From Streptomyces sp. SCSIO 30461 (lineage in GTDB: Bacteria; Actinomycetota; Actinomycetes; Streptomycetales; Streptomycetaceae): DNA of 64,000 nucleotides. Every line of letters starts with the position of its first letter. The stretch's first letter is position 1. The notes below the pieces were generated by a model that had not been told where the DNA came from, did no database searches, and saw only the letters and a list, made by a program, of their open reading frames with translations. The stretch is from NCBI RefSeq assembly GCF_037023745.1, contig NZ_CP146101.1, positions 6,092,001 to 6,156,000 on the forward strand, given 5' to 3'. A program made the translations under genes and the position numbers. This document shows, piece after piece, positions 15,733 to 29,325 of the stretch.

Positions 15733-16740
15733 ATGAGACTTCTTGTGCTGGGCGGTACCGAGTTCGTGGGCAAGGCTGTCGTGGAGGCGGCGCTCGCACA
15801 CGACTGGCAGGTGACGGTGTTCCACCGGGGGCGGCATCCGGCCCCGGACGGGGTGACCGTGTTGCACGGCGACCGGGAGGCGCCGGGCGGGTTGAAGGCG
15901 ATCGAAGAGGAGGCACGGGGAGACTGGGACCTGGTGGTGGACACCTGGTCGTCCGCGCCGCGGGCCGTACGGGCCACGGCCGGGCTGCTTGCCGACCGTG
16001 CGCGGTACTACGCCTATGTGTCCAGCCGCTCCGTCTACGCGTGGCCGCCGACGGCGGACATGGCCGAGGACGGGCCGCTGGTCACCGGCGCCGCCCCCGA
16101 CGCGGAGGCCACCGACTACGCCCGCGACAAGCTGGGCGGCGAGCTCGCTGCGGTCGAGGCGTTCGGCGCGGAGCGCTCCCTGCTGGCACGGGCCGGCCTG
16201 ATCCTCGGCCCCTGGGAGAACGTGGGGCGGCTGCCGTGGTGGCTGAACCGGGTGGCCCAGGGCGGCCCGGTGCCCGCGCCCGGCCCTCGCGACCTTCCGC
16301 TGCAGTACATCGACGCACGCGATCTGGCGGTGTGGCTGCTGAACGCTCCGGGCCGGGGGTTGTCGGGCGCGTACAACACCGTGAGCACGCCCGGACACAC
16401 CACGATGGGCGAGCTGCTCCATGAGTGCGTCCGGGTCACCGGAGCTGATGCGCGGCTTTGCTGGCTCGACGAGGAGACGATCACGGGTGCCGGGGTCGCG
16501 CCCTGGACCGATCTGCCGATCTGGATCCCGCGCGGGGAGCCGCATGACGCAATGCACCAAGCCAACGTGTCCAAGGCCCTGGCCGCGGGTCTGCATTGCC
16601 GCCCGGTGGCGGAGACGGTCGCGGACACCTGGGCCTGGCTGCGCTCGCTGGACGGGGCACCGCCGCTGCGTACGGTGCGCAGCCCTGCAGGCCTGACGCC
16701 CGAGCAGGACGCGGCACTGCTGGCCGCGCACCGCGTCTGA
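15733..16740 (+). CDS. NAD-dependent epimerase/reductase-like protein
   Basis: A 335-residue extended SDR-type protein. The N-terminal dinucleotide fold starts MRLLVLGGTEFVGKAVVEAA, with the Gly-rich loop GGTEFVG typical of isoflavone-reductase-like and atypical epimerases. YVSSRSVYAWP carries Ser and a Tyr, and YARDKLGGELA supplies the Tyr-x-x-x-Lys pair of the active site. The second half (LARAGLILGPWENVGRLPWW, LQYIDARDLAVWLL) is the substrate-binding part as in nucleotide-sugar epimerases. No cluster context helps with substrate. The start is the only ATG consistent with the Rossmann strand. Confidence 0.85.
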   Translation: MRLLVLGGTEFVGKAVVEAALAHDWQVTVFHRGRHPAPDGVTVLHGDREAPGGLKAIEEEARGDWDLVVDTWSSAPRAVRATAGLLADRARYYAYVSSRSVYAWPPTADMAEDGPLVTGAAPDAEATDYARDKLGGELAAVEAFGAERSLLARAGLILGPWENVGRLPWWLNRVAQGGPVPAPGPRDLPLQYIDARDLAVWLLNAPGRGLSGAYNTVSTPGHTTMGELLHECVRVTGADARLCWLDEETITGAGVAPWTDLPIWIPRGEPHDAMHQANVSKALAAGLHCRPVAETVADTWAWLRSLDGAPPLRTVRSPAGLTPEQDAALLAAHRV

Positions 16741-16936
16741 CCCACCACCGTGCCGTCCCGGTTCCGACTCGGACTCCGACCGGCCCCGCCGTCGATCCGG
16801 CGGGGCGGGCGCGAGGTCTCTACGACTTCCACCCGGTTTGCGCACAGAGAATCCTACGAATCCCTCGGACCGCTGAACGCTGCTCCGGACCCGCCCGTAT
16901 GGAACGACGCGCTACCCCTCCCGGGATTGGAGTTCC

Positions 16937-18433
16937 ATGGGACGCACATCACGCAAACGCTCGACGCTGGCAAACCGGGCGATCGCCGCCTCGGCTGCCC
17001 TCATCATGGGCGGGGGTGGGTTGGTAGCGGCCAATTACTACGCTTCCGCAGGGGAAAGCTGGACCGGCCAACGCCCGCTCCAGTCCACGAACGGCTGGCA
17101 GTCGGTGTCCACCATCGACTGCCCCGACGTCGGAAACGAGATCCAAGAGGTACCCCAGCAGGTACGGGGATCGGTTGACCGCCAACTCGCCACGCTGGAT
17201 TCCCAGATCACCAGGGCCTACCAGAGATTCGCCGAGAACAGGCAGCGGGTGCAGAGCGACCGCGGCTACGGCCAGCAGCAGATCCTGACGCCGCTGCGAA
17301 ACGAGCGCCAGGTGATCATCCAGCGGATCATCGCCCTACTCGAACAGCAGCGTGCCGCACAGAAGTCCCAGCAGCTCCAGAAGATGGCATCCTGCGAACT
17401 GCGCGCGGACGACGACAACGGCGGCCGGCAGCAGAACGGCGGCCAGGGCCAGGCCGACAACCAGGGCCAGGGCCAGAACAACGGTGGCGGCGACGGCGGG
17501 CAGCAGGGCGAAGCAGGCCAGGCCGGCAACGGCCCGGAGGCCGGCGACTTCGTGGACATCACCACCGTCCAGCCGAACGTCCGGAACCCCCGCAAGCTTC
17601 GCAACGCGTCCCGTGGCGTCTTCGCGACCAGTTGCGGAACGAACCAGAACGGCAAGTTCAACCCGGACAACGTCATCGTGGCGCCGGGTGTGAGCAACGG
17701 CGCCCACCATATGCACGACTATGTGGGCAACCAGGCCAACGACGCCTTCGCCAGCGACGACGACCTCGCCAACGGCCAGACGACCTGCCGCAACCAGGGT
17801 GACAAGTCGACCTACTACTGGCCGGTGCTGCGTGTGCAGAACGGCCAGGACGAGAACGACGCGCAGGCCGACGGCGGCGGCAAGGACAAGAACGTCGGCG
17901 AGATCCAGACGCCGGCCCAGGTGACGCTGAACTTCGTCGGCAGCCCGGTGGGCAAGGTCACCGCGATGCCCCGGTTCCTGCGCATCATCACCGGTGACGC
18001 CAAGGCGTTCGTGAACGGCAACGCCAACGCGAACGCGTCATGGAGCTGCACGGGCTTCGAGAACCGCCAGCTCAAGGACAAGTACCCGATCTGCCCGCAG
18101 GGCAGCAAGGTGGTGCGTTCGTTCAAGTTCCAGAGCTGCTGGGACGGCCAGAACACGGACAGCGCCAACCACCGCACGCATGTGGCCTTCGCCGACCGGA
18201 ACGGCCGCTGCCAGAACGGCTTCAAGGCCATTCCGCAGCTTGTGCAGCGGATCGTGTACAACGTGCCGCCGCCGGTCTTCGACGGGGACAATCCGAGCGT
18301 CTTCGCGGTCGACTCGTTCCCCGAACAGCTGCACAAGCCGGTCACGGACCACGGCGACTTCATCAACGTCTTCAACGACAACCTGATGAACAAGATGGTC
18401 GACTGCATCAACACCGGCCGTAGCTGCCGATAA
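16937..18433 (+). CDS. secreted DUF1996 protein with coiled-coil N-terminus
   Basis: A 498-residue exported protein. The signal region (NRAIAASAALIMGGGGLVAA) is followed by a Cys, a long helical segment (residues about 65-150, rich in Gln, Arg and Leu: ERQVIIQRIIALLEQQRAAQ) and a closing Cys. A Gly/Gln/Asn-rich linker of about 50 residues leads into a DUF1996 domain over the C-terminal 290 residues. DUF1996 signs are NGAHHMHDYVGN, TYYWPVLR, FLRIITGDAK, YPICPQGS, FQSCWDG and THVAFAD. The paired Cys and the conserved His suggest a disulfide-stabilised, perhaps metal- or glycan-binding extracellular domain. No enzymatic activity is established for this family, as far as I know. Same overall plan as the duplicated-domain secreted protein 5 kb upstream. 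Confidence 0.9.
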   Translation: MGRTSRKRSTLANRAIAASAALIMGGGGLVAANYYASAGESWTGQRPLQSTNGWQSVSTIDCPDVGNEIQEVPQQVRGSVDRQLATLDSQITRAYQRFAENRQRVQSDRGYGQQQILTPLRNERQVIIQRIIALLEQQRAAQKSQQLQKMASCELRADDDNGGRQQNGGQGQADNQGQGQNNGGGDGGQQGEAGQAGNGPEAGDFVDITTVQPNVRNPRKLRNASRGVFATSCGTNQNGKFNPDNVIVAPGVSNGAHHMHDYVGNQANDAFASDDDLANGQTTCRNQGDKSTYYWPVLRVQNGQDENDAQADGGGKDKNVGEIQTPAQVTLNFVGSPVGKVTAMPRFLRIITGDAKAFVNGNANANASWSCTGFENRQLKDKYPICPQGSKVVRSFKFQSCWDGQNTDSANHRTHVAFADRNGRCQNGFKAIPQLVQRIVYNVPPPVFDGDNPSVFAVDSFPEQLHKPVTDHGDFINVFNDNLMNKMVDCINTGRSCR

Positions 18434-18447
18434 CGGCTCTACCACAG

Positions 18448-18485
18448 CCGGAAGGGGCCCGCCGTGACCGGCGGGCCCCTTCCGG
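18448..18485. terminator. strong hairpin after the DUF1996 gene
   Basis: A perfect 17-bp stem (CCGGAAGGGGCCCGCCG and complement) with a TGAC loop, 15 bases past the stop. It also lies about 100 bp beyond the stop of the convergent lipoprotein gene. Confidence 0.85.
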
Positions 18486-18585
18486 TGTGCGCTCCCGGCG
18501 CCGGAGGCACCGGGAGCGTGGGCGAATCGGAAGAATCCGTCCCGCCGACGGAGTGGACGACAGGGCGGATGACCGGGACGGGAAC

Positions 18586-19080
18586 TCAGCTGTGCCCCGA
18601 GTGCTCGCCACCGGAGTGCTCGCCGCCGGTGTCGCCGGTCCCTGAGCCGCCGTTGCCGCCGCCGGTGTGCCCGTCGTGCGACGTGCCGGTCTCCACATCC
18701 CCGCCGAGCCGTTCACGCAGCGCCGCGACCACCTTCTCGTCGCCGCTGACGACCCACCTGCGGCCGACCAGATAGGTCCCGCCGTAGTCGTTGGCCTCGT
18801 TGATCCACTCACGCTGGCCCCGGTCGGTCGCGAAGGTGCTCAACACATATGTGCCGTCCTTCGTTTCGCAGTTGGCCTGCCGGATCTCCTCGGCGTCCGT
18901 GGAGACATTCGGCTCGCAGGAGACCTTGGCCGCGAGCTCCTCCAGACTTCCCGTCGCCGTCTTGGGCACGTCGGCGGCCTTCTCGTCACCCTGGACACAG
19001 CCCGTGGCGGCCGCGACGACGGTGAGGGCGAGCGCGGCCAGGGCTATCGGGGCGGTGCTTCGACGTCGATCCGTACGCAT
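18586..19080 (-). CDS. putative lipoprotein with His/Gly-rich tail
   Basis: A 164-residue protein starting MRTDRRRSTAP. The signal ends in a lipobox-like AAATGC, so Cys28 or so should be lipidated. A compact domain follows with two further Cys (KVSCEPNV and RQANCETKD), then WINEANDYGGTYLVGRRWVV. The C-terminus is a flexible Gly/His tail ending HSGGEHSGHS that might bind metal. The in-frame sequence upstream of the chosen ATG lacks signal-peptide character. No family recognised; I infer an envelope protein. Confidence 0.75.
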   Translation of the reverse strand: MRTDRRRSTAPIALAALALTVVAAATGCVQGDEKAADVPKTATGSLEELAAKVSCEPNVSTDAEEIRQANCETKDGTYVLSTFATDRGQREWINEANDYGGTYLVGRRWVVSGDEKVVAALRERLGGDVETGTSHDGHTGGGNGGSGTGDTGGEHSGGEHSGHS

Positions 19081-19227
19081 CCGGCCATCCTGCCTGCTCA
19101 CCTCCCCCCTGTCACCGGGCAACAGGAGTAACGCGCGGTAACGTGCTGCACGGAACACCCTGACCCCAGAACAGGGCCAGAGAGACGGATCACGCAAACC
19201 GGTCGGGCGGCGGGCCGGCTCCGCGGC

Positions 19228-19581
19228 TCAGGGCAGCAGCCAGTCCGCCGCGAGCGCGGCCGCCAGGCCGACGCCCAGCAGCCAACTGCCCAGCCGGGTC
19301 CGGCCGTGGCGGCTCAGTTCGATCACGACTCCGCAAAGGATCATGGCCAGCCCGTAGACCCCGACCACCAGGACGGACGTGCGGCCGGCGAGCCGCACCA
19401 CGAGCACGGAGGCCAGGGTCACCAGCAGCGCGGACGCCACGGCGATCCGCACCACCCGCGCCTGGCGGGGGGTCATACCGGTGGGCTCCGGGCGTGCTTC
19501 CGACTCGTGCGCTTCCCGGGCATCCGGGTCATCCGGAGCCTCCGACTCCGGTACCGGGGCTTCCTGGTCAGATGCGCTCAT
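19228..19581 (-). CDS. small membrane protein, three predicted TM segments
   Basis: A 117-residue protein. The N-terminal 45 residues are acidic and Pro/Glu-rich. Three hydrophobic segments follow: IAVASALLVTLASVLVVRLA, TSVLVVGVYGLAMILCGVVI and LGSWLLGVGLAAALAADWLL. A short basic loop (ELSRHGRTR) separates the last two. I do not recognise a family with confidence. It reads in the same direction as the lipoprotein gene, about 147 bp upstream of it, so the two may be linked. Confidence 0.65.
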   Translation of the reverse strand: MSASDQEAPVPESEAPDDPDAREAHESEARPEPTGMTPRQARVVRIAVASALLVTLASVLVVRLAGRTSVLVVGVYGLAMILCGVVIELSRHGRTRLGSWLLGVGLAAALAADWLLP

Positions 19582-19665
19582 ATCACCGGAGCGTACCCGG
19601 AGTACCGCGGAAGTCGATCACCGACCGCCGATGACCGGCGCTGACCGGCCGTTTAGGCTGTCCGC

Positions 19666-20385
19666 ATGACGACCGGGGTTCGCCGCAGGATGGGCGTCGA
19701 AGAGCGCAAACAGCAGCTGATCGGGGTGGCGCTGGAGTTGTTCAGCCACCGCTCCCCCGACGAGGTGTCCATCGACGAGATCGCCACCGCCGCGGGGATC
19801 TCACGCCCGCTCGTCTACCACTACTTCCCCGGCAAGCAGAGCCTGTACGAGGCCGCCCTGCGCCGTGCGGCGGACGATCTGGCGGCCCGCATCGTGGAAC
19901 GGCACGAAGGGCCGCTCGGCGGACGGCTGCTGCGCGTGATGCACCGGTTCTTCAGCTTCGTGGACGAGCACGGCCCGGGCTTCTCGGCCCTGATGCGCGG
20001 CGGCCCGGCGGTCGGGTCCACCCGGACCAACGCCATGATCGAAGAGGTGCGCGGGGCCGCCTCCGACCACCTCATGGCCCACCTGGGCGTCACCGATCCG
20101 CCGCCCCGGCTGCGCCTGGTGGTCCGTTCCTGGGTGTCGCTCGCCGAATCGACCGCGCTGATCTGGCTGGACGGACGGGAGATTCCCCGGCGCGAGCTCG
20201 AACGACAGCTGGTGCACGACTTCGTGGCACTGGTCGCCGTACCCGCGGCGTACGACCCCGTCATGGCGGATGTGCTGGCGCGTCTGCTCGACGGCGAACC
20301 TGCCGACGGGCCCTTCGCCGAGCTGGTCGGCCGGATGGCGGCCCTGGTGCCGCAGGCGGCGGACCTGCCGGGGCAGCGCGCCTGA
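19666..20385 (+). CDS. TetR/AcrR family transcriptional regulator
   Basis: A 239-residue regulator. The N-terminal helix-turn-helix spans residues about 10-60, with VSIDEIATAAGISRPLVYHY as the DNA-binding core and FPGKQSLYEAAL as the conserved helix 4. The C-terminal ligand domain ends with WVSLAESTALIWLDGREIPR, a pattern seen in the TetR_C regulators near lipid genes. No obvious divergent target exists; the nearest neighbours are the small membrane protein gene upstream (divergent, 84 bp) and the convergent amylase-pullulanase gene. It might regulate the divergent membrane protein or itself. A hairpin overlaps its stop. Confidence 0.85.
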   Translation: MTTGVRRRMGVEERKQQLIGVALELFSHRSPDEVSIDEIATAAGISRPLVYHYFPGKQSLYEAALRRAADDLAARIVERHEGPLGGRLLRVMHRFFSFVDEHGPGFSALMRGGPAVGSTRTNAMIEEVRGAASDHLMAHLGVTDPPPRLRLVVRSWVSLAESTALIWLDGREIPRRELERQLVHDFVALVAVPAAYDPVMADVLARLLDGEPADGPFAELVGRMAALVPQAADLPGQRA

Positions 20386-20405
20386 GCCGGTGGGCTCGGG
20401 CGCGC
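20376..20405. terminator. hairpin between convergent TetR and pullulanase genes
   Basis: GCGCGCC / GGCGCGC forms an outer stem with an inner GAGCC/GGCTC pairing; it overlaps the TetR stop codon. Confidence 0.5.
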
Positions 20406-20426
20406 CGCCCCTGGGATCAGGTCGGA

Positions 20427-25850
<5,424 letters not shown>

Positions 25851-25879
25851 AGGGGCTCTCCGAGAATCGTGGATGGTGT

Positions 25880-25920
25880 GCCGCTCCGCGCGCAGCGGGG
25901 TCGAGAACGCGCGGAGCGGC
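25880..25920. terminator. hairpin between amylase and pullulanase genes
   Basis: A perfect 13-bp stem (GCCGCTCCGCGCG and complement) with a 15-nt loop lies after the amylase stop. The downstream pullulanase gene therefore probably has at least partly separate expression. Confidence 0.7.
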
Positions 25921-25951
25921 AGATCAGGGGGTGGGGCGGTGGAGTCGCGGT

Positions 25952-27640
25952 TCAGTCGCGCCAGGTGTCGTTCAGCGTGACCGTGCCGCTCGCGGGCACG
26001 GTGGCCGTGCGGTTGGCACCGCTCTCCCAGACGACGCCTCCGTTCCCGTCCTTGCGGATGTACTTGTACGCGAAGGCCGTGCCCGCGGGCAGGCTGACAT
26101 CGAGCTTCCACACCGGGTAGCCCGCCGGGTCCAGCTTCAGCGCGGTGCCGGTGTTCCAGTTGCCGAGGGCCGCCTGGTCACCGGTGACATGGATGTTCTC
26201 GCCCCACGCGGTGGTGGCGTCGACGCCGAACGAGACTCCCGCGACGCCGGTCGAGCCGCCGCAGTCGCGCGCGCCCGTGTGCAGCGCGACGGCGGTGCCG
26301 GCGGCGACGGTGCGGGTGAACCGTCCCACCGCGTCGACCGTGACGCCCTTGCCGGACTGGATGTCGCAGTACTCGCCCGCGGGCAGCGAGGTCTGGAACG
26401 TCCGGGTCAGCGGCGACGGCTCGTGGTTGATGGCCACGAAGGCCTTGTCACCGCGCCCGAAGGCGATCGCGTCCCCTCCGTTGTCCCACCAGTTCGTGAC
26501 ACCCTGACCGTGGGCCACGTTCCTGAAGGCGACCATCGAGGAGATCCCGCGCCAGGCGTGCTGGCACTTCCAGCCGTCGCTGTAGCAGGCGTTCACCGTG
26601 CCGCCGTTCGGCGGTCCGGCGTCCCGGTCGGACCACTCGTAGCCGGAGTGGACGTCCGGGGAGCCGTACGGCCAGGCCAGCATGAAGACATTGGCGAGGG
26701 TGTAGCTCGCGCCGTCCTTGTAGCTGAGGGTGTCACCGACGCGCTCGGTGTCGTGGTTGTCCACGAAGACGGCGGACTGCCCGCTCGGCATATGGCCCCA
26801 GCCCTCGCCGAAGTTCTTGAGGTAGGCGAGGTTCTCACTGGTGAAGACCCGCTTGAGGTCGCGGGCGTAGCGGAATTCCTGCACGTCGCCGTTGCCGAGG
26901 TACTCGCTGGGTGAGACGGCTTCGCCTGCCCCGTGGATGGCCTCCTGCTTCCAGTAGGCGCCAGGATCGCTGAGTTTGGTCTTGATGGCGGCGAGGTCGA
27001 ACGCAGGCATGTGCTTGGCGGCGTCGATCCGGAAGCCGTCCACCCCCAGCGACAGCAGGTCGTTCAGATAGCCCGCGATCCTGGTGCGGACGTGCTCCTC
27101 GCCGGTGTCGAGGTCGGCTAGCTGGACCAGTTCGCAGTTCTGGACGTTGGCGCGGTCACGGTAGTCGGTGACCTGCGCGGTGCAGTCGTCCATGTCCGAC
27201 GACGAGTACAGACCGGGGTAGCCGTACTTCGTATACGCCGAACCACCCGTGCCCGTGCCGCTTCCGGCGGCCATGTGGTTGATGACGGAGTCGGCGACGA
27301 CCTTGACGCCCGCCGCGTGGCAGGCGTTCACCATCGCGGAGAACGAGGCGCGGTCGCCGAGCCGTCCCGCTATCCGGTAGCTGACGGGCTGGTAGGACGT
27401 CCACCACTGCCCGCCCCGTATGTGCTCCTGGGGCGGGGAGACCTGGACGTATCCGTAACCGGCCGGCCCGAGCGTCTCACTGCAGGCGCGGGCGACCGAG
27501 TCGAAGCGCCATTCGAAGAGGACGGCGGTGACGTCCTTGCTGCCCGGCGGGGCCGCCTGCGCGGCTCCCGGTGGCGCGAGCACCACTGTCGCCGCGCCTG
27601 CCACAAGGGCGAGGGCGGCAGCCAGGGTTCTGCTGGCCAT
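25952..27640 (-). CDS. aml: secreted alpha-amylase with CBM20
   Basis: A 562-residue exported endo-amylase of the animal-like GH13 group, as in other Streptomyces Aml enzymes. AGGAGG stands just before the ATG. The signal peptide ends near AAQAA (residue 30). Catalytic residues are Asp206 in [12 protein letters not shown], Glu233 in KQEAIHG and the Asp of [21 protein letters not shown] is also characteristic. The C-terminal 95 residues are a starch-binding CBM20 ([20 protein letters not shown], ending [10 protein letters not shown]). Upstream lies a TTGC/GCAA repeat of the kind bound by the LacI-type regulator MalR/Reg1 in Streptomyces. It should supply maltodextrins to the MalEFG importer. 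Confidence 0.97.
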   Translation of the reverse strand: MASRTLAAALALVAGAATVVLAPPGAAQAAPPGSKDVTAVLFEWRFDSVARACSETLGPAGYGYVQVSPPQEHIRGGQWWTSYQPVSYRIAGRLGDRASFSAMVNACHAAGVKVVADSVINHMAAGSGTGTGGSAYTKYGYPGLYSSSDMDDCTAQVTDYRDRANVQNCELVQLADLDTGEEHVRTRIAGYLNDLLSLGVDGFRIDAAKHMPAFDLAAIKTKLSDPGAYWKQEAIHGAGEAVSPSEYLGNGDVQEFRYARDLKRVFTSENLAYLKNFGEGWGHMPSGQSAVFVDNHDTERVGDTLSYKDGASYTLANVFMLAWPYGSPDVHSGYEWSDRDAGPPNGGTVNACYSDGWKCQHAWRGISSMVAFRNVAHGQGVTNWWDNGGDAIAFGRGDKAFVAINHEPSPLTRTFQTSLPAGEYCDIQSGKGVTVDAVGRFTRTVAAGTAVALHTGARDCGGSTGVAGVSFGVDATTAWGENIHVTGDQAALGNWNTGTALKLDPAGYPVWKLDVSLPAGTAFAYKYIRKDGNGGVVWESGANRTATVPASGTVTLNDTWRD

Positions 27641-27720
27641 GTGGTTCCTCCTGCGGCTCAGGAAGGGGGTTGTGGTGGGAACGGAGGGCCTGATGGGGCT
27701 GGGGAGGCGAGGATTGAATA

Positions 27721-27740
27721 TTCTTGCTGAAACTTGCAAG
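27721..27740 (-). promoter_or_regulatory. MalR-type operator upstream of the amylase gene
   Basis: In gene direction this reads CTTGCAAGTTTCAGCAAGAA, with CTTGC and GCAAG repeats, about 81-100 bases before the start. Comparable TTGC/GCAA repeats are described in Streptomyces amylase promoters as sites of maltose-responsive repression. Related sequences flank the malE promoter here. Confidence 0.55.
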
Positions 27741-28290
27741 ACCCTCTGCGCAGGTGACCGTAGGGCCCACGGGTCAATCGGTCAACAGTTTGGACATCCA
27801 CTGGACTCACGGAAGACATGAGACCGCAAGAAATTGCACTGCGGGGCGGGCTCCAGGCACGCGTCACCGCAGCGCGCTGAAAGAGCCGCCGCCAGGGCCG
27901 AACGATGGCGGTGTCGAACGACCCGAAGGGCGCCTGTCGCACGGCAGAACGGCGGGCGCCGGTCAGCCCGACGACGGCCACCGGCCGGCGGCAACGGAAT
28001 CCCGTCGGGAAGCTCGGGAGCGCCGGTCAGTTCACTCGATCCGCTGGAGGAGGTCGGCTTCCAGGACCCGGGCAGCCGGGTGCGTCATGATCGTGAGTGC
28101 CACGGCCCGGCCATGTCCCGGCAACCCGGTACCTTCCGCCACGAGGGAGCCATCACACTGACTCCGGTGAGCTCGACCTCGGCGAGATCATCGAAAGCGC
28201 CGGCCCCCGTAACGCCGACGGCTCGCTCTGACGGGAAGGCGACCACGGCAGGGAACAACGAAAGGCAGCGGGGACCTCCGCGGCGCCACC
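27741..28290. other. 550-bp gap with possible short ORF
   Basis: No full gene is evident. The strongest coding-like signal is a plus-strand run with very high third-position GC, from a GTG at 28097 to a TGA at 28229-28231. It would give 44 residues ending SGELDLGEIIESAGPRNADG plus two. It may be a gene remnant or a small peptide gene. The remainder, including the promoter-proximal AT-richer part next to the amylase gene, shows nothing further that I can support. Confidence 0.3.
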
Positions 28291-29325
28291 TCAGCGCGAA
28301 GGCCGGGCCGTCGAGCCCCGTACCACCAGCTCCGGTTGGAACAGGTACTCCGTGGTCGGCACCGGATTGCCCCGGATCTCCTCCAGCAGGGCGCCCACCG
28401 CCGTCGAGGCCATCGCGTGCACCGGCTGGCGCACCGTGGTCAGCGGTGGGTCGGTGAAGGCGATCAGCGGGGAGTCGTCATAGCCGACCACCGACACATC
28501 GCCCGGGACGTCGAGTCCCCGCTCGCGCACGGCGCGGATCGCGCCGAGAGCCATCATGTCGCTGCCGCAGACAATGCCGGTGCAGCCCGCGTCGATCAGC
28601 TCGGCCGCCGCGGCATGGCCGCCTTCGACACTGAACAGGGTGTGCCGGACATACCTCTCGGCATCCGATCCCGCCGTGGCGAGGAAGCCCTCCGTCTTGC
28701 GGCGGGACGGCACATAGCGAGCCGGGCCGACCGCGAGGCCGATCCTTTCGTGGCCCAGTTCGGCGAGATGGCGCACCGCCATGGCGGCGGCCATCTGGTC
28801 GTCGGTCGAGACGAAGGCGGCCGAGATCCGCTCGTTGTGGCCGTTGACAAGGACGAACGGGACCTTGCGGGCGGCGAGTTCGGCATAGCGGGCGGGGTCG
28901 GCCGAGGTGTCGGCGTGCAGGCCGGAAAGGAAGACGATGCCGTCGACGCCGCTCTCCTCCAGCTGTTCCACCAACTCGTCCTCGGTCGCCCCGCCGGGCT
29001 GCTTGGCACACAGCAGCGGGGTGTAACCGTGGCCGCTCAACGCCTGCTCGACGACCTGCGCGAACGCCGGGAAGATCGGGTTGGTGAGCTCGGGCACCAC
29101 CAGACCGACCAGACCGTCGCCGCGTCTGCGCAGCCTTACGGGACGCTCGTAGCCGAGTATGTCGAGCGCCGCCAGCACCCGGGTCCTGGTGGCGGCCGAT
29201 ACGCCCGGCTTCGCGTTGAGCACCCGGCTGACCGTGGCCTCGCTGACCCCCGACTGGGCCGCGAGGTCCGCGAGCCGGGGAGCGGCCGTCCCTGTGCCGC
29301 CGCTCCTCGGCCGGGGGACGGTCAC
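28291..29325 (-). CDS. LacI-family regulator, MalR paralogue
   Basis: A 344-residue regulator. The GTG start overlaps the stop of the upstream glucosidase gene as GTGA, so translation is coupled. The helix-turn-helix is LADLAAQSGVSEATVSRVLN (residues about 18-40), followed by a LacI hinge and the periplasmic-binding-like domain (GLVGLVVPELTNPIFPAFAQ; FLSGLHADTSAD; GSDMMALGAIRAVRERG; VGYDDSPLIAFTDPPLTTVR). The helix is nearly the same as that of the second LacI protein at the other end of the mal locus, so both may bind the same operators. It would be the last gene of malEFG-agl. MalR of S. coelicolor corresponds better to the other copy. Confidence 0.9.
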   Translation of the reverse strand: MTVPRPRSGGTGTAAPRLADLAAQSGVSEATVSRVLNAKPGVSAATRTRVLAALDILGYERPVRLRRRGDGLVGLVVPELTNPIFPAFAQVVEQALSGHGYTPLLCAKQPGGATEDELVEQLEESGVDGIVFLSGLHADTSADPARYAELAARKVPFVLVNGHNERISAAFVSTDDQMAAAMAVRHLAELGHERIGLAVGPARYVPSRRKTEGFLATAGSDAERYVRHTLFSVEGGHAAAAELIDAGCTGIVCGSDMMALGAIRAVRERGLDVPGDVSVVGYDDSPLIAFTDPPLTTVRQPVHAMASTAVGALLEEIRGNPVPTTEYLFQPELVVRGSTARPSR

